From assembly GCF_014207375.1 (NCBI RefSeq), contig NZ_JACHEE010000016.1, positions 28,795 through 92,794 of the forward strand: a stretch of 64,000 nt of DNA, written 5' to 3'. Below the pieces are notes generated by a model. That model saw nothing but the letters and a program-made list of their open reading frames with translations. It had not been told where the DNA came from and did not search any database. The DNA is from Arthrobacter sp. AZCC_0090. GTDB taxonomy: Bacteria; Actinomycetota; Actinomycetes; Actinomycetales; Micrococcaceae. Below are positions 52,954 through 61,487 of this stretch, one piece after another (positions within the stretch are counted from its first letter, which is position 1; every line of letters starts with the position of its first letter). Position numbers and translations under genes: made by a program.

Positions 52954-53838
52954 TCAGGCTGCGGGCGAAGCCCAGTGCCGCGGAACGCTGACGGAACCCG
53001 GAAGACGCGTGCCGGCGTCGCCCTTTGCTACGTTGACTTGCGGTTGGGTCAGGAAGAGACTCGTTGACAGATCCGCGCCGCGCAGATCGGCGTCGCGCAA
53101 GTCCGCTCCGATCAGGTCCGCCAAACGCAAATCCGCCTGCCGCAGATCCGCGGCGATCAGGTACGCGCCGCGCAGGTTGGCCCCGTGCAGGTCGGCGCCC
53201 TTGAGCTTGGCGCCTATCAAATCCGCACCCGTCAATTCGGCACCCCTCAAATTCGAAGCGCCCGGGGCGGTCTTCGGGCGCTTCCCGCGGACCGCAGGTG
53301 GCCGCGCGCCCGCACGAGCCAACGCGCCAGACCGGGCCAAGCTGCTGGCCTGCAACAACAAGGCGTTGACGCGCCCGCGGTGTGCGTCAATGTCAAGGTC
53401 CAGCAGTTCCTCGGCGCTCGTCAACGTCAAACGCAGGGTCGCGTCCAAGGCGGCCTGCAACTCGGCACGAATGCTCGCGGCCGCGCTGATCCTCACAGCG
53501 TCCGACAGATACCAAAGCAGTTCCTGCAACGGCCGCATGACCGCGAACGCACTGAACATGCTGGAAGCGGTATCGGGTTCCGCACGCCAGCTGTGGCCTC
53601 CGAACGTGTGCTGGGAGACCTTCTGCCCGGCCCCGAAGCATTCGAAAACCGTGCATCCCTTCCAGCCGTCGTTGCGCAGATTCGTGTGGATGCCGCAGCG
53701 GAAGTCGTCCCGCAGATTGCTGCACGGTGTTCCGCCGTCCTTGCTGCTCGCAAAATCCGTCGATGCCTGGAACGGCAGGGCGACGCAGCACAGCGCGAAG
53801 CAGCTGCCGCAATCAGCTTTCAATTCGTCCAAATCCAC
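52954..53838 (-). CDS. eight-cysteine domain plus pentapeptide-repeat protein
   Basis: 294 residues. The N-terminus carries Cys10, 13, 17, 18, 39, 48, 62 and 67 (CGSCFALCC; TPCSNL; FRCGIH; GCTVFECFGAG), which looks like a metal- or cluster-binding domain akin to YkgJ-type CxxCxxxCC proteins. A helical middle (about 90-165) follows, then 13 pentapeptide units (196-260, A(D/N)LxG pattern) forming a right-handed beta-helix, and a short tail. Function unknown; soluble, no signal. Confidence 0.82.
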   Translation of the reverse strand: MDLDELKADCGSCFALCCVALPFQASTDFASSKDGGTPCSNLRDDFRCGIHTNLRNDGWKGCTVFECFGAGQKVSQHTFGGHSWRAEPDTASSMFSAFAVMRPLQELLWYLSDAVRISAAASIRAELQAALDATLRLTLTSAEELLDLDIDAHRGRVNALLLQASSLARSGALARAGARPPAVRGKRPKTAPGASNLRGAELTGADLIGAKLKGADLHGANLRGAYLIAADLRQADLRLADLIGADLRDADLRGADLSTSLFLTQPQVNVAKGDAGTRLPGSVSVPRHWASPAA

Positions 53839-53878
53839 TTGAGCAATCTACCGTCACGAGGCGGCTGACCGTCGCAGG

Positions 53879-53916
53879 GCCCGACGACGGCGGCAGGCGG
53901 CCGCCGCCGTCGGGCT
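53879..53916. terminator. GC-rich hairpin between divergent genes
   Basis: GCCCGACGACGGCGGC and GCCGCCGCCGTCGGGC pair with one mismatch. Although built like the terminators at 4279 and 12796, it lies between two divergent starts (53838 and 53978), so it may insulate rather than terminate, or belong to a small transcript. Confidence 0.5.
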
Positions 53917-53977
53917 CCACGGCACGAAGCAGACGGGGGGTCTGGCAGAACTCGCTGCACCGGAGAACAATTGATTC

Positions 53978-54223
53978 ATGGTCAGCTATTCAGCCCTTGA
54001 AGAAGCGTCCAGCAAGAATCCGCATGACTGGGGCCGGGCGATGGCAACGGCGATGACAAAGCTCCTGGATGCGGCTCGCATTGATGGACGGCATTTTGAA
54101 CATGAGTTCCTCTATGGCGAGGAACTGCGTATGAGGATCGACGAGAACAACGACGGAGCCACGGTCAAGCTCACGTGGACACCGACGGACGAGGTGCCCC
54201 AGCGGGAGGAGCCCCCGTCCTGA
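53978..54223 (+). CDS. hypothetical 81-residue protein
   Basis: Small soluble protein: helical first half (WGRAMATAMTKLLDAARIDG), strands in the second (EELRMRIDENNDGATVKLTW). GGAGAAC before ATG 53978. Unknown family; GC3 bias and ribosome site support coding. Confidence 0.65.
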   Translation: MVSYSALEEASSKNPHDWGRAMATAMTKLLDAARIDGRHFEHEFLYGEELRMRIDENNDGATVKLTWTPTDEVPQREEPPS

Positions 54224-54263
54224 CTGTTTCGTGTCGCCGGTTCGGCTCGGGGAATCGGTTGCT

Positions 54264-54311
54264 GTGAACCTGTGCCGCCGTGAACCTGTGCCGCTGTGAA
54301 CCTGGGCCGCT
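54264..54311. repeat. three 16-bp tandem repeats
   Basis: Unit GTGAACCTGTGCCGCC repeated three times with two substitutions, between the 81-residue gene and the end of the AAA ATPase gene. Confidence 0.7.
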
Positions 54312-54367
54312 GGGAAGCGGCGCAGGTTCCTTTGCCGTGGCGGGTTCCGTGGAACCGAGCGCCGTAC

Positions 54368-55816
54368 TCAGGCGCCGGGACCGGGGGGCGGTCCGGCGTG
54401 CGGGCCGGGAAAGCTGCCAGGCCCGGGGCCTCCGCCGTGGCCGCCGTTGCTTCCGAGGAGGCTCCGCGTCAGGGCTTCGCTATCGGCCATCAACTGTTCC
54501 ACTGCGAAGCCCAGGTGCGCGTCGCCGGGAGTCTCGTCCGCGAGCGCTGCCGCGACCACCGCGCGTCGGATCAGTTCCTTGGCGAACGACGCCGTGGTGC
54601 CGGCAGTGCGGCCTGCTGCGGTTTCGATCGACGAGGGGGAGAACGGGAGCCCGTTCGAATACAGCCGCAGCAGTTCCATCCGTTCATGTTTGGAAGGAAG
54701 CGGTATTTCCACCGCCAGATCCACCCGTCCGGGCCGCTGGGCGAGGGCACGCTCCAACAGATCCACGCGATTGGTGGTCAGCACGAACGCGACGTCAGAG
54801 TCGTTGTCCAGCCCATCCATGGCGTCAAGCACCTCGAAAAGCAGTGGTTTGGGCCCATGTCCGAAGCTGCGGTCCTCAGCGATCAAATCGCAGTCCTCCA
54901 GCACCACGATGGACGGCGCCAACGCCCGGGCGATCTTGGCCGCCTCCGAAATCCTGGCGAGTGAACCGCCGGACAGGAGCACCGCCGTCGTACCCTCGCT
55001 CTGACTCAGCAGGTAACGGACAGTGTGTGTTTTGCCAGTACCCGGGGGCCCGTAAAGCAGGAGGCCGCGCTTGAGGTGCTGTCCATGGGCCACAAGAATG
55101 TGCGCTTGCCGGGCAATGCCAAGGGTGTGGCCCTCGACCTTGTCGAGGAGACCGTCAGGAAGGACCACATCGCTGCCGGTGAGTTCCGGACGCCTGATAA
55201 AGGTCACTCCGCTGATGCTGGGCCCATAGTCGCTGACGGCGAGGGCGATGATCTGGCCTTTGAAAACGCTTTGGTGTTCCATTTCTCGCCGTACCTCGGC
55301 CAAAAGACCGGAAGCGACAGCGGGGTGGGTGGCCAGGACTTCCAATGAGGCAAATTGCCGGCCGCGGTCAATTTTGGCCCCGCGCTGGAGTACCGCCGCG
55401 GGTGAACCGGCATAGCTGAAGAGCCAGAGGCCAAGCGCCACGGCCTGGCGCTGTTGGTCCGGGCCGGTGGCCAAGTTGGAATAGTCCGGTTGGGCGAGCG
55501 GAAAGCGCGGGTAGCCACGGGATTGCTGCAGCATGTCGCTGAAGGACATGTGGTGGCGCTGATCGCCGCCGCCGATGCCCACCAGCCGATAGTCCGGATC
55601 GCGGCTGGCCAACCCCTCCATGACGATGTCCACATCCACCAAGCGATGCGGCGGAATCTCCTCCGTTACCACCGAAAGTTCATGGGCCGGTACGCCAAGG
55701 TGCCCGGTCAACGCCTGCAGAAGCTGCTCGCCGCCGTCGACGTGGTCCAAACCAGACTGGGCCAAGCGCGTCAGGGTTCCGAAATCTTCGATGAATTTCC
55801 CCAATTTTTCATCCAT
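54368..55816 (-). CDS. AAA-family ATPase
   Basis: 482 residues. N-terminal ~200 residues of unknown fold, then a classical AAA module: Walker A YGPPGTGKTH near 258-267, Walker B IVVLEDCDLI, sensor VLTTNRVDLL, arginine finger region ALAQRPGRVDLAVEI, and the small helical lid. Gly/Pro-rich tail (GGHGGGPGPG). Similar to FtsH/Cdc48-type cores but without a protease domain. Probably a remodelling ATPase; partner unknown. Confidence 0.85.
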   Translation of the reverse strand: MDEKLGKFIEDFGTLTRLAQSGLDHVDGGEQLLQALTGHLGVPAHELSVVTEEIPPHRLVDVDIVMEGLASRDPDYRLVGIGGGDQRHHMSFSDMLQQSRGYPRFPLAQPDYSNLATGPDQQRQAVALGLWLFSYAGSPAAVLQRGAKIDRGRQFASLEVLATHPAVASGLLAEVRREMEHQSVFKGQIIALAVSDYGPSISGVTFIRRPELTGSDVVLPDGLLDKVEGHTLGIARQAHILVAHGQHLKRGLLLYGPPGTGKTHTVRYLLSQSEGTTAVLLSGGSLARISEAAKIARALAPSIVVLEDCDLIAEDRSFGHGPKPLLFEVLDAMDGLDNDSDVAFVLTTNRVDLLERALAQRPGRVDLAVEIPLPSKHERMELLRLYSNGLPFSPSSIETAAGRTAGTTASFAKELIRRAVVAAALADETPGDAHLGFAVEQLMADSEALTRSLLGSNGGHGGGPGPGSFPGPHAGPPPGPGA

Positions 55817-55875
55817 GGTCAGACCCTAGCAGGAGGGGCATTGCCTGGTCGGGGGGTCAGGTGCCACAGTAGGCC

Positions 55876-56187
55876 ATGGCCACAGAGGAAGATGTCCGCC
55901 AGATCTGCCGCGGACTCCCAGGGGTTAGCGAGCGGCCCAGCTGGGGCCAACCGGCGTGGTTCGGCAAAACCCTCATGGCCCGGATATGGGAAGACGGCGT
56001 CCTCACCGTGAAAACCGGGGAGCGCGAAGCGCTCGCAGGAACTGACCCCGGCACCTACTTCTGGACGCCCCACCACGAACGGTCCCCGAATCTCGTGCTG
56101 GTCCGCCTGGAGAGGATCGACGTCGAGGAACTGGACGAGCTGCTGCAGGAGTCGTACCGGATTGCCGGCGGCGGAGCGCCCGGCTGA
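55876..56187 (+). CDS. MmcQ/YjbR-family protein
   Basis: 103 residues. YjbR fold marks: VRQICRGLPGVSERPSWGQP at the start, ARIWEDGVLTVKTG, TPHHERSPNLVLVRL, DELLQESYRIA. DNA binding is suggested for the family by fold only. Divergent from the AAA ATPase. Confidence 0.85.
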   Translation: MATEEDVRQICRGLPGVSERPSWGQPAWFGKTLMARIWEDGVLTVKTGEREALAGTDPGTYFWTPHHERSPNLVLVRLERIDVEELDELLQESYRIAGGGAPG

Positions 56188-56206
56188 GCGGCCGGCCAGG
56201 TTGAAA

Positions 56207-56254
56207 GGGCTTGGTTGGGCTGGGTTTGGTTTGGGTTTGGGTTGGGCCGGGTTG
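56207..56254 (+). repeat. G-run low-complexity tract
   Basis: Eight or more G2-G3 runs separated by T-rich spacers on the plus strand (TTGGGCTGGGTTTGG and onward). It could form a G-quadruplex. It lies between the YjbR stop and the end of the frameshifted hydrolase gene. Confidence 0.5.
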
Positions 56255-56265
56255 AGCGACCCTGT

Positions 56266-57511
56266 TCAGCAGAATCCGTCCAGCGTAGTGATGGCAAGAT
56301 CCCGGAGCTTCACGGATACCGGCTGGGTGAGGCCGGCGACCACAGCGTCGTCCCCTGCCCCTGCATCAGGTGGGTGGGCGACCCCCACGCTCAACTGGCG
56401 GGGAGCCGTCCGCGCTGCTGACGCTGATGCCGCCGAAGCCCAGCGTGGATCCGCCGTGGCCGTAGTAGAAGCCGTTGGTGCACTCGTCATTCCAACGCTG
56501 CAGGCCAAGGCCGTAGTTCGCCCCGTTGATGGTCTCCATCTCCTTCAAGGCGGACGGCCCTATTAAGCGCCCCCGCATGAGTGCTGCGTAGAACGAGTTC
56601 ACGTCCCTAACGCTTGAGATGACTCCGGCGCCGGCCGAGCCAAGCTGTAGCTCCGGTTCCGTCACGTCCAGGCGCTCGCCGTCCACTGTGGAATAGCTGT
56701 GGATCAGGGCAGGCTCGGAACGGTCCGGGGCGCCCAGGCTTGTGCGGCTCAGCTCCAAGGGGTCGAAGATGTCGGCAGCAAGGACGTCGCCGATCGAGTG
56801 GTTGCGGTACCTCTGGATGATCAAGGCAAGTGCGGCGTAGTTTGCGTCCGAATAGGTGAACTGCGGGGCGAGCCGTCCCACCCACGGCACCGTGCCTGCC
56901 AGCCGCAGGATGTCCTCCGGGCTGAAGCGGGTGTTAATGGCCTGCTTCAACGGCTGGGACTCCAGCATGGGCCCCGTAGGGTCGGCCAAACCCGAGGTGT
57001 GGTTCAACAGGGACCGCACCGTGACGGCGTCGCTTGCGTGCACAAAGCTGTTGAATTCCGGAAGGTGCTTCGAAACGGGGTCATCGAGGCCGATTGTTCC
57101 TTCTTCCACCAGTTTGAGGAGGGAAACCGAGACCATGGACTTGGTGATTCCTCCGGCCGGTATCCGGTCCGTGACTTCGGCGGGATGGTGCGCGTCCAGG
57201 GTCCGTATTCCGTAGCTCTTGGCCCACCTGTCACCCCGGATTTTGACCTCGACGACTACAGCCGTGGCGCCTTGGCCGATCATGGCTTGTGCGAAGAACT
57301 CCAACCCGGGCACATCTATCGCCGCCGTTCCTGTGGGCGCTGCGACGGTTTCGGATTCGGACGTGGGAGGGTACGTGCAGGCCCCTGTGGCCAGGGTCAA
57401 TGCCAGGACTGAGGCCACCAGGAATCCTGCGGTCGGGGAGGTGGCCCGTGTCCGGGGAACCCTGGAAACGCGGGATGTTCTGGACGTCCGGGACGCCCGC
57501 GCAGCCTTCAT
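56266..57511 (-). pseudogene. serine beta-lactamase-like hydrolase, frameshifted and lacking the catalytic Ser
   Basis: Lipoprotein-type start (lipobox LATGAC, Cys45) then a penicillin-recognising fold: YSDAN (YxN-like), HGGSTLG. The SxxK motif reads GITK: Gly121 stands where the nucleophile should be. At 56400-56403 a run of four G (C on the coding strand) shifts the frame; the other frame continues plausibly with RQLSVGVAHPPDAG and ends at 56266. The unshifted protein ends early (SPPVERGGRPPT). Probably inactive as an enzyme. Confidence 0.72.
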
Positions 57512-57639
57512 GGCTGCCTCCTGAAGCTACGCTGCAGGGCAACGGCTGGGCGCCCTTGCCCCCGTAGTTTCGATCGTCCTCTTCGGAGGTGAGGGGGTCA
57601 ACGCTGAAAACGCGGGCGCGGCCCAAACCCAACTGACTC

Positions 57640-57681
57640 GCAGTAGTTGTCCTTATGAGCGCTCATAACGACAACTACTGC
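57640..57681. repeat. REP-like palindrome, copy 2
   Basis: GCAGTAGTTGTC and GACAACTACTGC flank TTATGAGC / GCTCATAA, nearly perfect over 42 bp. Related to 45665-45708. Confidence 0.7.
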
Positions 57682-57769
57682 GGGGGCCCACGCCGCCAGG
57701 GTTCCCTGGCCGAGCTTGCGAGGCGAGGGTGGCGGTGGGGATCAGTTGGGGTAGCCGGAAGGGGAACCC

Positions 57770-58582
57770 CTAGGTCAGTTTGATCTGCCGGTTCATGTCC
57801 TTGTAAAGCAAGTAACGGAACTGGCCCGGGCCGCCGGCATAGCAGGCCTGCGGGCAGAAGGCGCGGAGCCACATGAAGTCGCCGGCTTCAACCTCCACCC
57901 AGTCGTTGTTGAGCAGGTACATGGCTTTGCCCTCAAGCACGTAGAGGCCGTGCTCCATGACGTGGGTCTCCGGGAACGGGATGACCCCGCCCGGCTGGAA
58001 CGTCACGATGTTCACCTGCATGTCGTGGGCCAGGTCGCTGGAATCCGTGAAGCGGGTGGTTTTCCAGGCGCCGTCGGTGTCCGGCATCGCAGTGGGTTCC
58101 ACCTCGGCATCACTCGTGACGAAGGACTTCGCCTCGTAACCCTCAAGCCGTTCGTAGGCCTTGCGGATCCATTGGAAGGAGACGATGTCATCAGAGACGT
58201 TTTCCAGGCCCCAGGAGGCGCCGGCGGCCAGGTAGGCATAACCGCCTTCCTCAAGCTGGTGAAGTTCGCCGTCGAGGGTCAGGTTGACCTTGCCCTTGGT
58301 CACGAAGACAACGCCTTCAACGCCTTCCTCGAACTCGGCCTTGGGAGCGCCGCCTCCCGGGCCGATCTCCACGATGAGCTGGGAGAACGTGGTGGCAAAC
58401 CCGGAGATCGGGCGGGCCAGGATCCAGGAACGGGTGTTGGAGAAACCCGGCAGGGTGCTGGTCACGATGTCGGTCATGACACCCTTGGGGATCACGGTGT
58501 AGGCCTCGGTGACGATGGCCCGTTCCGTGGTGAGGTGGGTCTGGGGCGGCAGCCCGCCCTGGGGGTAGTAGTACTTTCCCAT
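57770..58582 (-). CDS. allE: (S)-ureidoglycine aminohydrolase
   Basis: 270 residues, two cupin domains. GKYYYPQGGLPPQTHLTTER and AIVTEAYTVIPKGVMTDIVT at the start, GPGGGAPKAEFEEGVEGVVF in cupin 1 and PFPETHVMEHGLYVLEGKAM with metal-binding His/Glu in cupin 2 match AllE. Releases ammonia from (S)-ureidoglycine in allantoin breakdown, giving ureidoglycolate. Last gene of the operon with malic enzyme, malate synthase and DUF6986. Confidence 0.88.
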   Translation of the reverse strand: MGKYYYPQGGLPPQTHLTTERAIVTEAYTVIPKGVMTDIVTSTLPGFSNTRSWILARPISGFATTFSQLIVEIGPGGGAPKAEFEEGVEGVVFVTKGKVNLTLDGELHQLEEGGYAYLAAGASWGLENVSDDIVSFQWIRKAYERLEGYEAKSFVTSDAEVEPTAMPDTDGAWKTTRFTDSSDLAHDMQVNIVTFQPGGVIPFPETHVMEHGLYVLEGKAMYLLNNDWVEVEAGDFMWLRAFCPQACYAGGPGQFRYLLYKDMNRQIKLT

Positions 58583-58592
58583 CGTTGGATCC

Positions 58593-59861
58593 TTACTTGG
58601 AGGTGGATTGTGCCAGCCGGGGATGCGCCAGTGCAGTCAGCCGGGGGAGTTCGACGCCGGCAAGAGCCAGCACTTCTTCGGAACCTACCGCTCCGCATTG
58701 GACGCCCCGGAGGACGAAAGCGGCGAGGGCCCGGGCGGTGGCGGGTTCGTCCATGACGCCGCCTTCGGTACGTTCCACGTAGTTGCGGAGGCGGGCCGCG
58801 GCGGCGGGTAGGCCTTCGCGGTAGAAGGCATACGTTGCCGCGAAACGGCTGGGCAGTTGGGCGGCGTGCAGGTCCCACCCCTGGTAGTATCCGCGTTCAA
58901 GCGAGCGGCGGACCAGCCGGCCGTGCAGCTTCCACGCATTTTCCACGTTGTCGCCCACCGGGATGATGTTGGTGGAACCATCGGAGAGCCGGATCCCCGT
59001 GCCCGCAACGGCCAACTGCATGACTTCCTTGGCGAAATCCGCCACCGGGTGCTCCATGGACTGGTACTCCGCGGAGATCTGCAGCGAAGCGGAGTAGTCG
59101 TAGGTGCCGTAGTGCAGTGCGCTGATGCGGCCCGGAACTGCCTGTGGAAGCTGGGCCACGGGGGAAGTTCCCTCCGGGCCGAGAATCAGCTGGGGTGTTT
59201 CCACTTGCACTTCAAAACGGAGGCGGCCTGCCGGAAGGGAGTGGATCTCTTCCAGTCGGGAGACCGCGAAGTCCATCGCCTTTACTTGGGCCACCGTGGT
59301 GACCTTCGGCAGGGTCAGGATGAGGCCGTCGGGCAGTTCTCCGGCGGAGGCCAACGTGGAGACGAACAGGTCCAGGGTCTTCAGGCCCCGTGCCCGTGTA
59401 GGGGCCTCGAAGCATTTGAACCTGATGCCGATGAACGGCGGAGCCGAGCCCGCGGCAACCGCTTCGCTGACAGCCTGGGCCGCAGCTACCGCTGCGACAT
59501 CTTCTGCTTCGTCACCGCGGTCGCCGTAGCCGTCCTCGAAGTCGAGGCGCAAATCCTCGATCGGCTCGCCGCGCAGCTTGTCGGCCACGCGGGTGGCGAC
59601 GGCGGCAGCCAATTCGGGCTCCTGGCCCAGCAGCGTACCGAGCCTTTCGAGACCGCCGTGGGCCTCCGCCGTCGTGATCGCCTGGGCGCCCCATTCAGCG
59701 GAAAGCGACGGCGTGAAACGGTCCGCGGGGACGTACACCGTGTGCACGGGCTGGCGGGTGCCGTCGTCGCCGGGGTAGTTGCGCTCCAGCAACTGATCGG
59801 TAGCGGCGAGCTGGGAATCGATCGCGGCGACATCCGCCGCAGAGAATGAGGAAGCTGTCAT
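58593..59861 (-). CDS. DUF6986 aldolase-like protein
   Basis: 422 residues. TIM-barrel lyase features of the HpcH/HpaI-CitE type: DFEDGYGDRGDEAED (metal Glu/Asp), GIRFKCFEA, LTLPKVT, FEVQVETPQ, LHYGTYDYSAS. Often found beside malate synthase in actinobacteria, so action on a glyoxylate-derived 2- or 3-hydroxy acid is likely (inference). Starts 2 nt after the malate synthase stop and ends 10 bp before allE. Confidence 0.82.
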   Translation of the reverse strand: MTASSFSAADVAAIDSQLAATDQLLERNYPGDDGTRQPVHTVYVPADRFTPSLSAEWGAQAITTAEAHGGLERLGTLLGQEPELAAAVATRVADKLRGEPIEDLRLDFEDGYGDRGDEAEDVAAVAAAQAVSEAVAAGSAPPFIGIRFKCFEAPTRARGLKTLDLFVSTLASAGELPDGLILTLPKVTTVAQVKAMDFAVSRLEEIHSLPAGRLRFEVQVETPQLILGPEGTSPVAQLPQAVPGRISALHYGTYDYSASLQISAEYQSMEHPVADFAKEVMQLAVAGTGIRLSDGSTNIIPVGDNVENAWKLHGRLVRRSLERGYYQGWDLHAAQLPSRFAATYAFYREGLPAAAARLRNYVERTEGGVMDEPATARALAAFVLRGVQCGAVGSEEVLALAGVELPRLTALAHPRLAQSTSK

Positions 59862-59863
59862 TC

Positions 59864-61474
59864 CTACACCAGCTCGTAGGCGGGAGTGGTGAGGAAGTCC
59901 GTGTAGTCCTCGGACAGACAGATGTCCGCGATCAGGCGGCTCGCCGGCTCGTAGAACTTCTCGAAGGACTCGGCGTCAACCTCGCCGCGCAATCGATCGG
60001 TCTCTTCGCCCAGGATCTTGGTCACCAGTTCGCGGGTGACCGTGTTGCCGGTGTCGGCCAGGACGGACTTGTTGCGGATCTGCTGCCACACCTGGGAACG
60101 GGAGATTTCCGCGGTGGCGGCGTCTTCCATGAGGTTGTGGATGGCGACCGCGCCGCTCCCGGAGAGCCACACCGCGGTGTAGGCGACTGCGACGTAGAGG
60201 TTCAGGCGAAGCCCGGCTTCGGTCACCTGGCCACCGGCGGAGGAAATATCCAGCAGCTGCTCGGCAGTCACTGAGACCTCTGGGCGCTGCTTGTCCAACT
60301 GGTTGGGCTTGCCGCCGTTTGCCGGATCGCCCAGTACGGAGTCGAAGACTTCGCGGCAGGTGGAAACGAGGTCCGGATGGGCCACCCAGGAACCGTCGAA
60401 ACCGTCGTTGGCCTCGCGGGTCTTGTCAGCACGGACCTTCTCGAAGGCCTGTGCCGTGACTTCCGGCTCGCGGCGGTTCGGGATGACGGCTGCCATGCCG
60501 CCCATGGCGAAGGCACCGCGCTTGTGGCAGGTCTTGACCAGCAGTTCCGTGTAGGCGCGCATGAAGGGGGCCGTCATGACCACGGACGCGCGGTCCGGCA
60601 GGATGAAGGACTCGCCGGCGTCGCGGAAGTACTTCACGATGCTGAACAGGTAGTCCCAACGGCCGGCGTTCAGGCCGGAAGCGTGGTCACGCAGTTCGTA
60701 GAGGAACTCGTCCATTTCGAACGCGGCCGGGATGGTTTCGATCAGCATGGTGGCGCGGATGCTACCCTGCGGGACGCCAAGGAAGTCCTGGGCGAAAACG
60801 AAGATGTCGTTCCACAAGCGGGCCTCGAGGTGGCTTTCCATCTTGGGCAGGTAGTAGTACGGGCCCTGCCCGTTGAGCAGGAGCTGCTTTGCCACGTGGA
60901 AGAAGTGCAGGCCGAAGTCCACCAGCGCGCCCACGGTGGGTTCGCCGTCGAGCAGCAAGTGCCGTTCGTCCATGTGCCAGCCGCGGGGTCGGGCGACGAC
61001 GACGGCGAGCGGCGCGTCCGTGCGGAGCCGGTATTCCTTGCCCTCCGGCGAGGTGTAGCTCAGGGTGCCCTGGGCGGCGTCGCGGAGGTTGAGGATCGCG
61101 TCGATGACGTTCGCCCACGTGGGGGTGCTGGCATCCTCAAGGTCGGCGAGCCACACCTTTGCTCCGGAGTTCAGCGCGTTGATGGCCATCTTGGCGGGAG
61201 AGGCCGGGCCGGTCATCTCGACCCGGCGGTCCTGCAACGCTGCGGGTGCTTCGGCAACCTTCCAGTCGCCGTCGCGGATGTCCTGCGTTTCCGGGAGGAA
61301 ATCGAGCCGGCCGGTGCGGGCCACTTCTTCACGCTTGGCGACGCGGGCCGCCAAGAGCTCGGTGCGGGTGCCCGCGAAGCGGCGGTGGAGTTCCTCCACG
61401 AAGGCCAACGCCTTGGGAGTCAGGATCTCCTCGGCACGTTCGATCGGCCGGGGGTCTGTGACAGTGAGAGCCAT
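59864..61474 (-). CDS. aceB: malate synthase A
   Basis: 536 residues, the usual length of form A. FLPETQDIRDGDWKVAEAPA, TGPASPAKMAINALNSGAKV, WLADLEDAS, RPRGWHMDERHLL, and the catalytic region MLIETIPAAFEMDEFLYELR. Condenses glyoxylate with acetyl-CoA. AAAGGACC before ATG 61474. No isocitrate lyase is nearby; glyoxylate probably comes from ureide breakdown. Confidence 0.93.
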   Translation of the reverse strand: MALTVTDPRPIERAEEILTPKALAFVEELHRRFAGTRTELLAARVAKREEVARTGRLDFLPETQDIRDGDWKVAEAPAALQDRRVEMTGPASPAKMAINALNSGAKVWLADLEDASTPTWANVIDAILNLRDAAQGTLSYTSPEGKEYRLRTDAPLAVVVARPRGWHMDERHLLLDGEPTVGALVDFGLHFFHVAKQLLLNGQGPYYYLPKMESHLEARLWNDIFVFAQDFLGVPQGSIRATMLIETIPAAFEMDEFLYELRDHASGLNAGRWDYLFSIVKYFRDAGESFILPDRASVVMTAPFMRAYTELLVKTCHKRGAFAMGGMAAVIPNRREPEVTAQAFEKVRADKTREANDGFDGSWVAHPDLVSTCREVFDSVLGDPANGGKPNQLDKQRPEVSVTAEQLLDISSAGGQVTEAGLRLNLYVAVAYTAVWLSGSGAVAIHNLMEDAATAEISRSQVWQQIRNKSVLADTGNTVTRELVTKILGEETDRLRGEVDAESFEKFYEPASRLIADICLSEDYTDFLTTPAYELV

Positions 61475-61487
61475 GGGTGGTCCTTTC

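Noticed and set aside
53070..53265. DNA tandem repeat array
   Set aside because: The periodicity is 15 bp and codes for pentapeptide repeats; it is protein repetition, not a separate DNA element.
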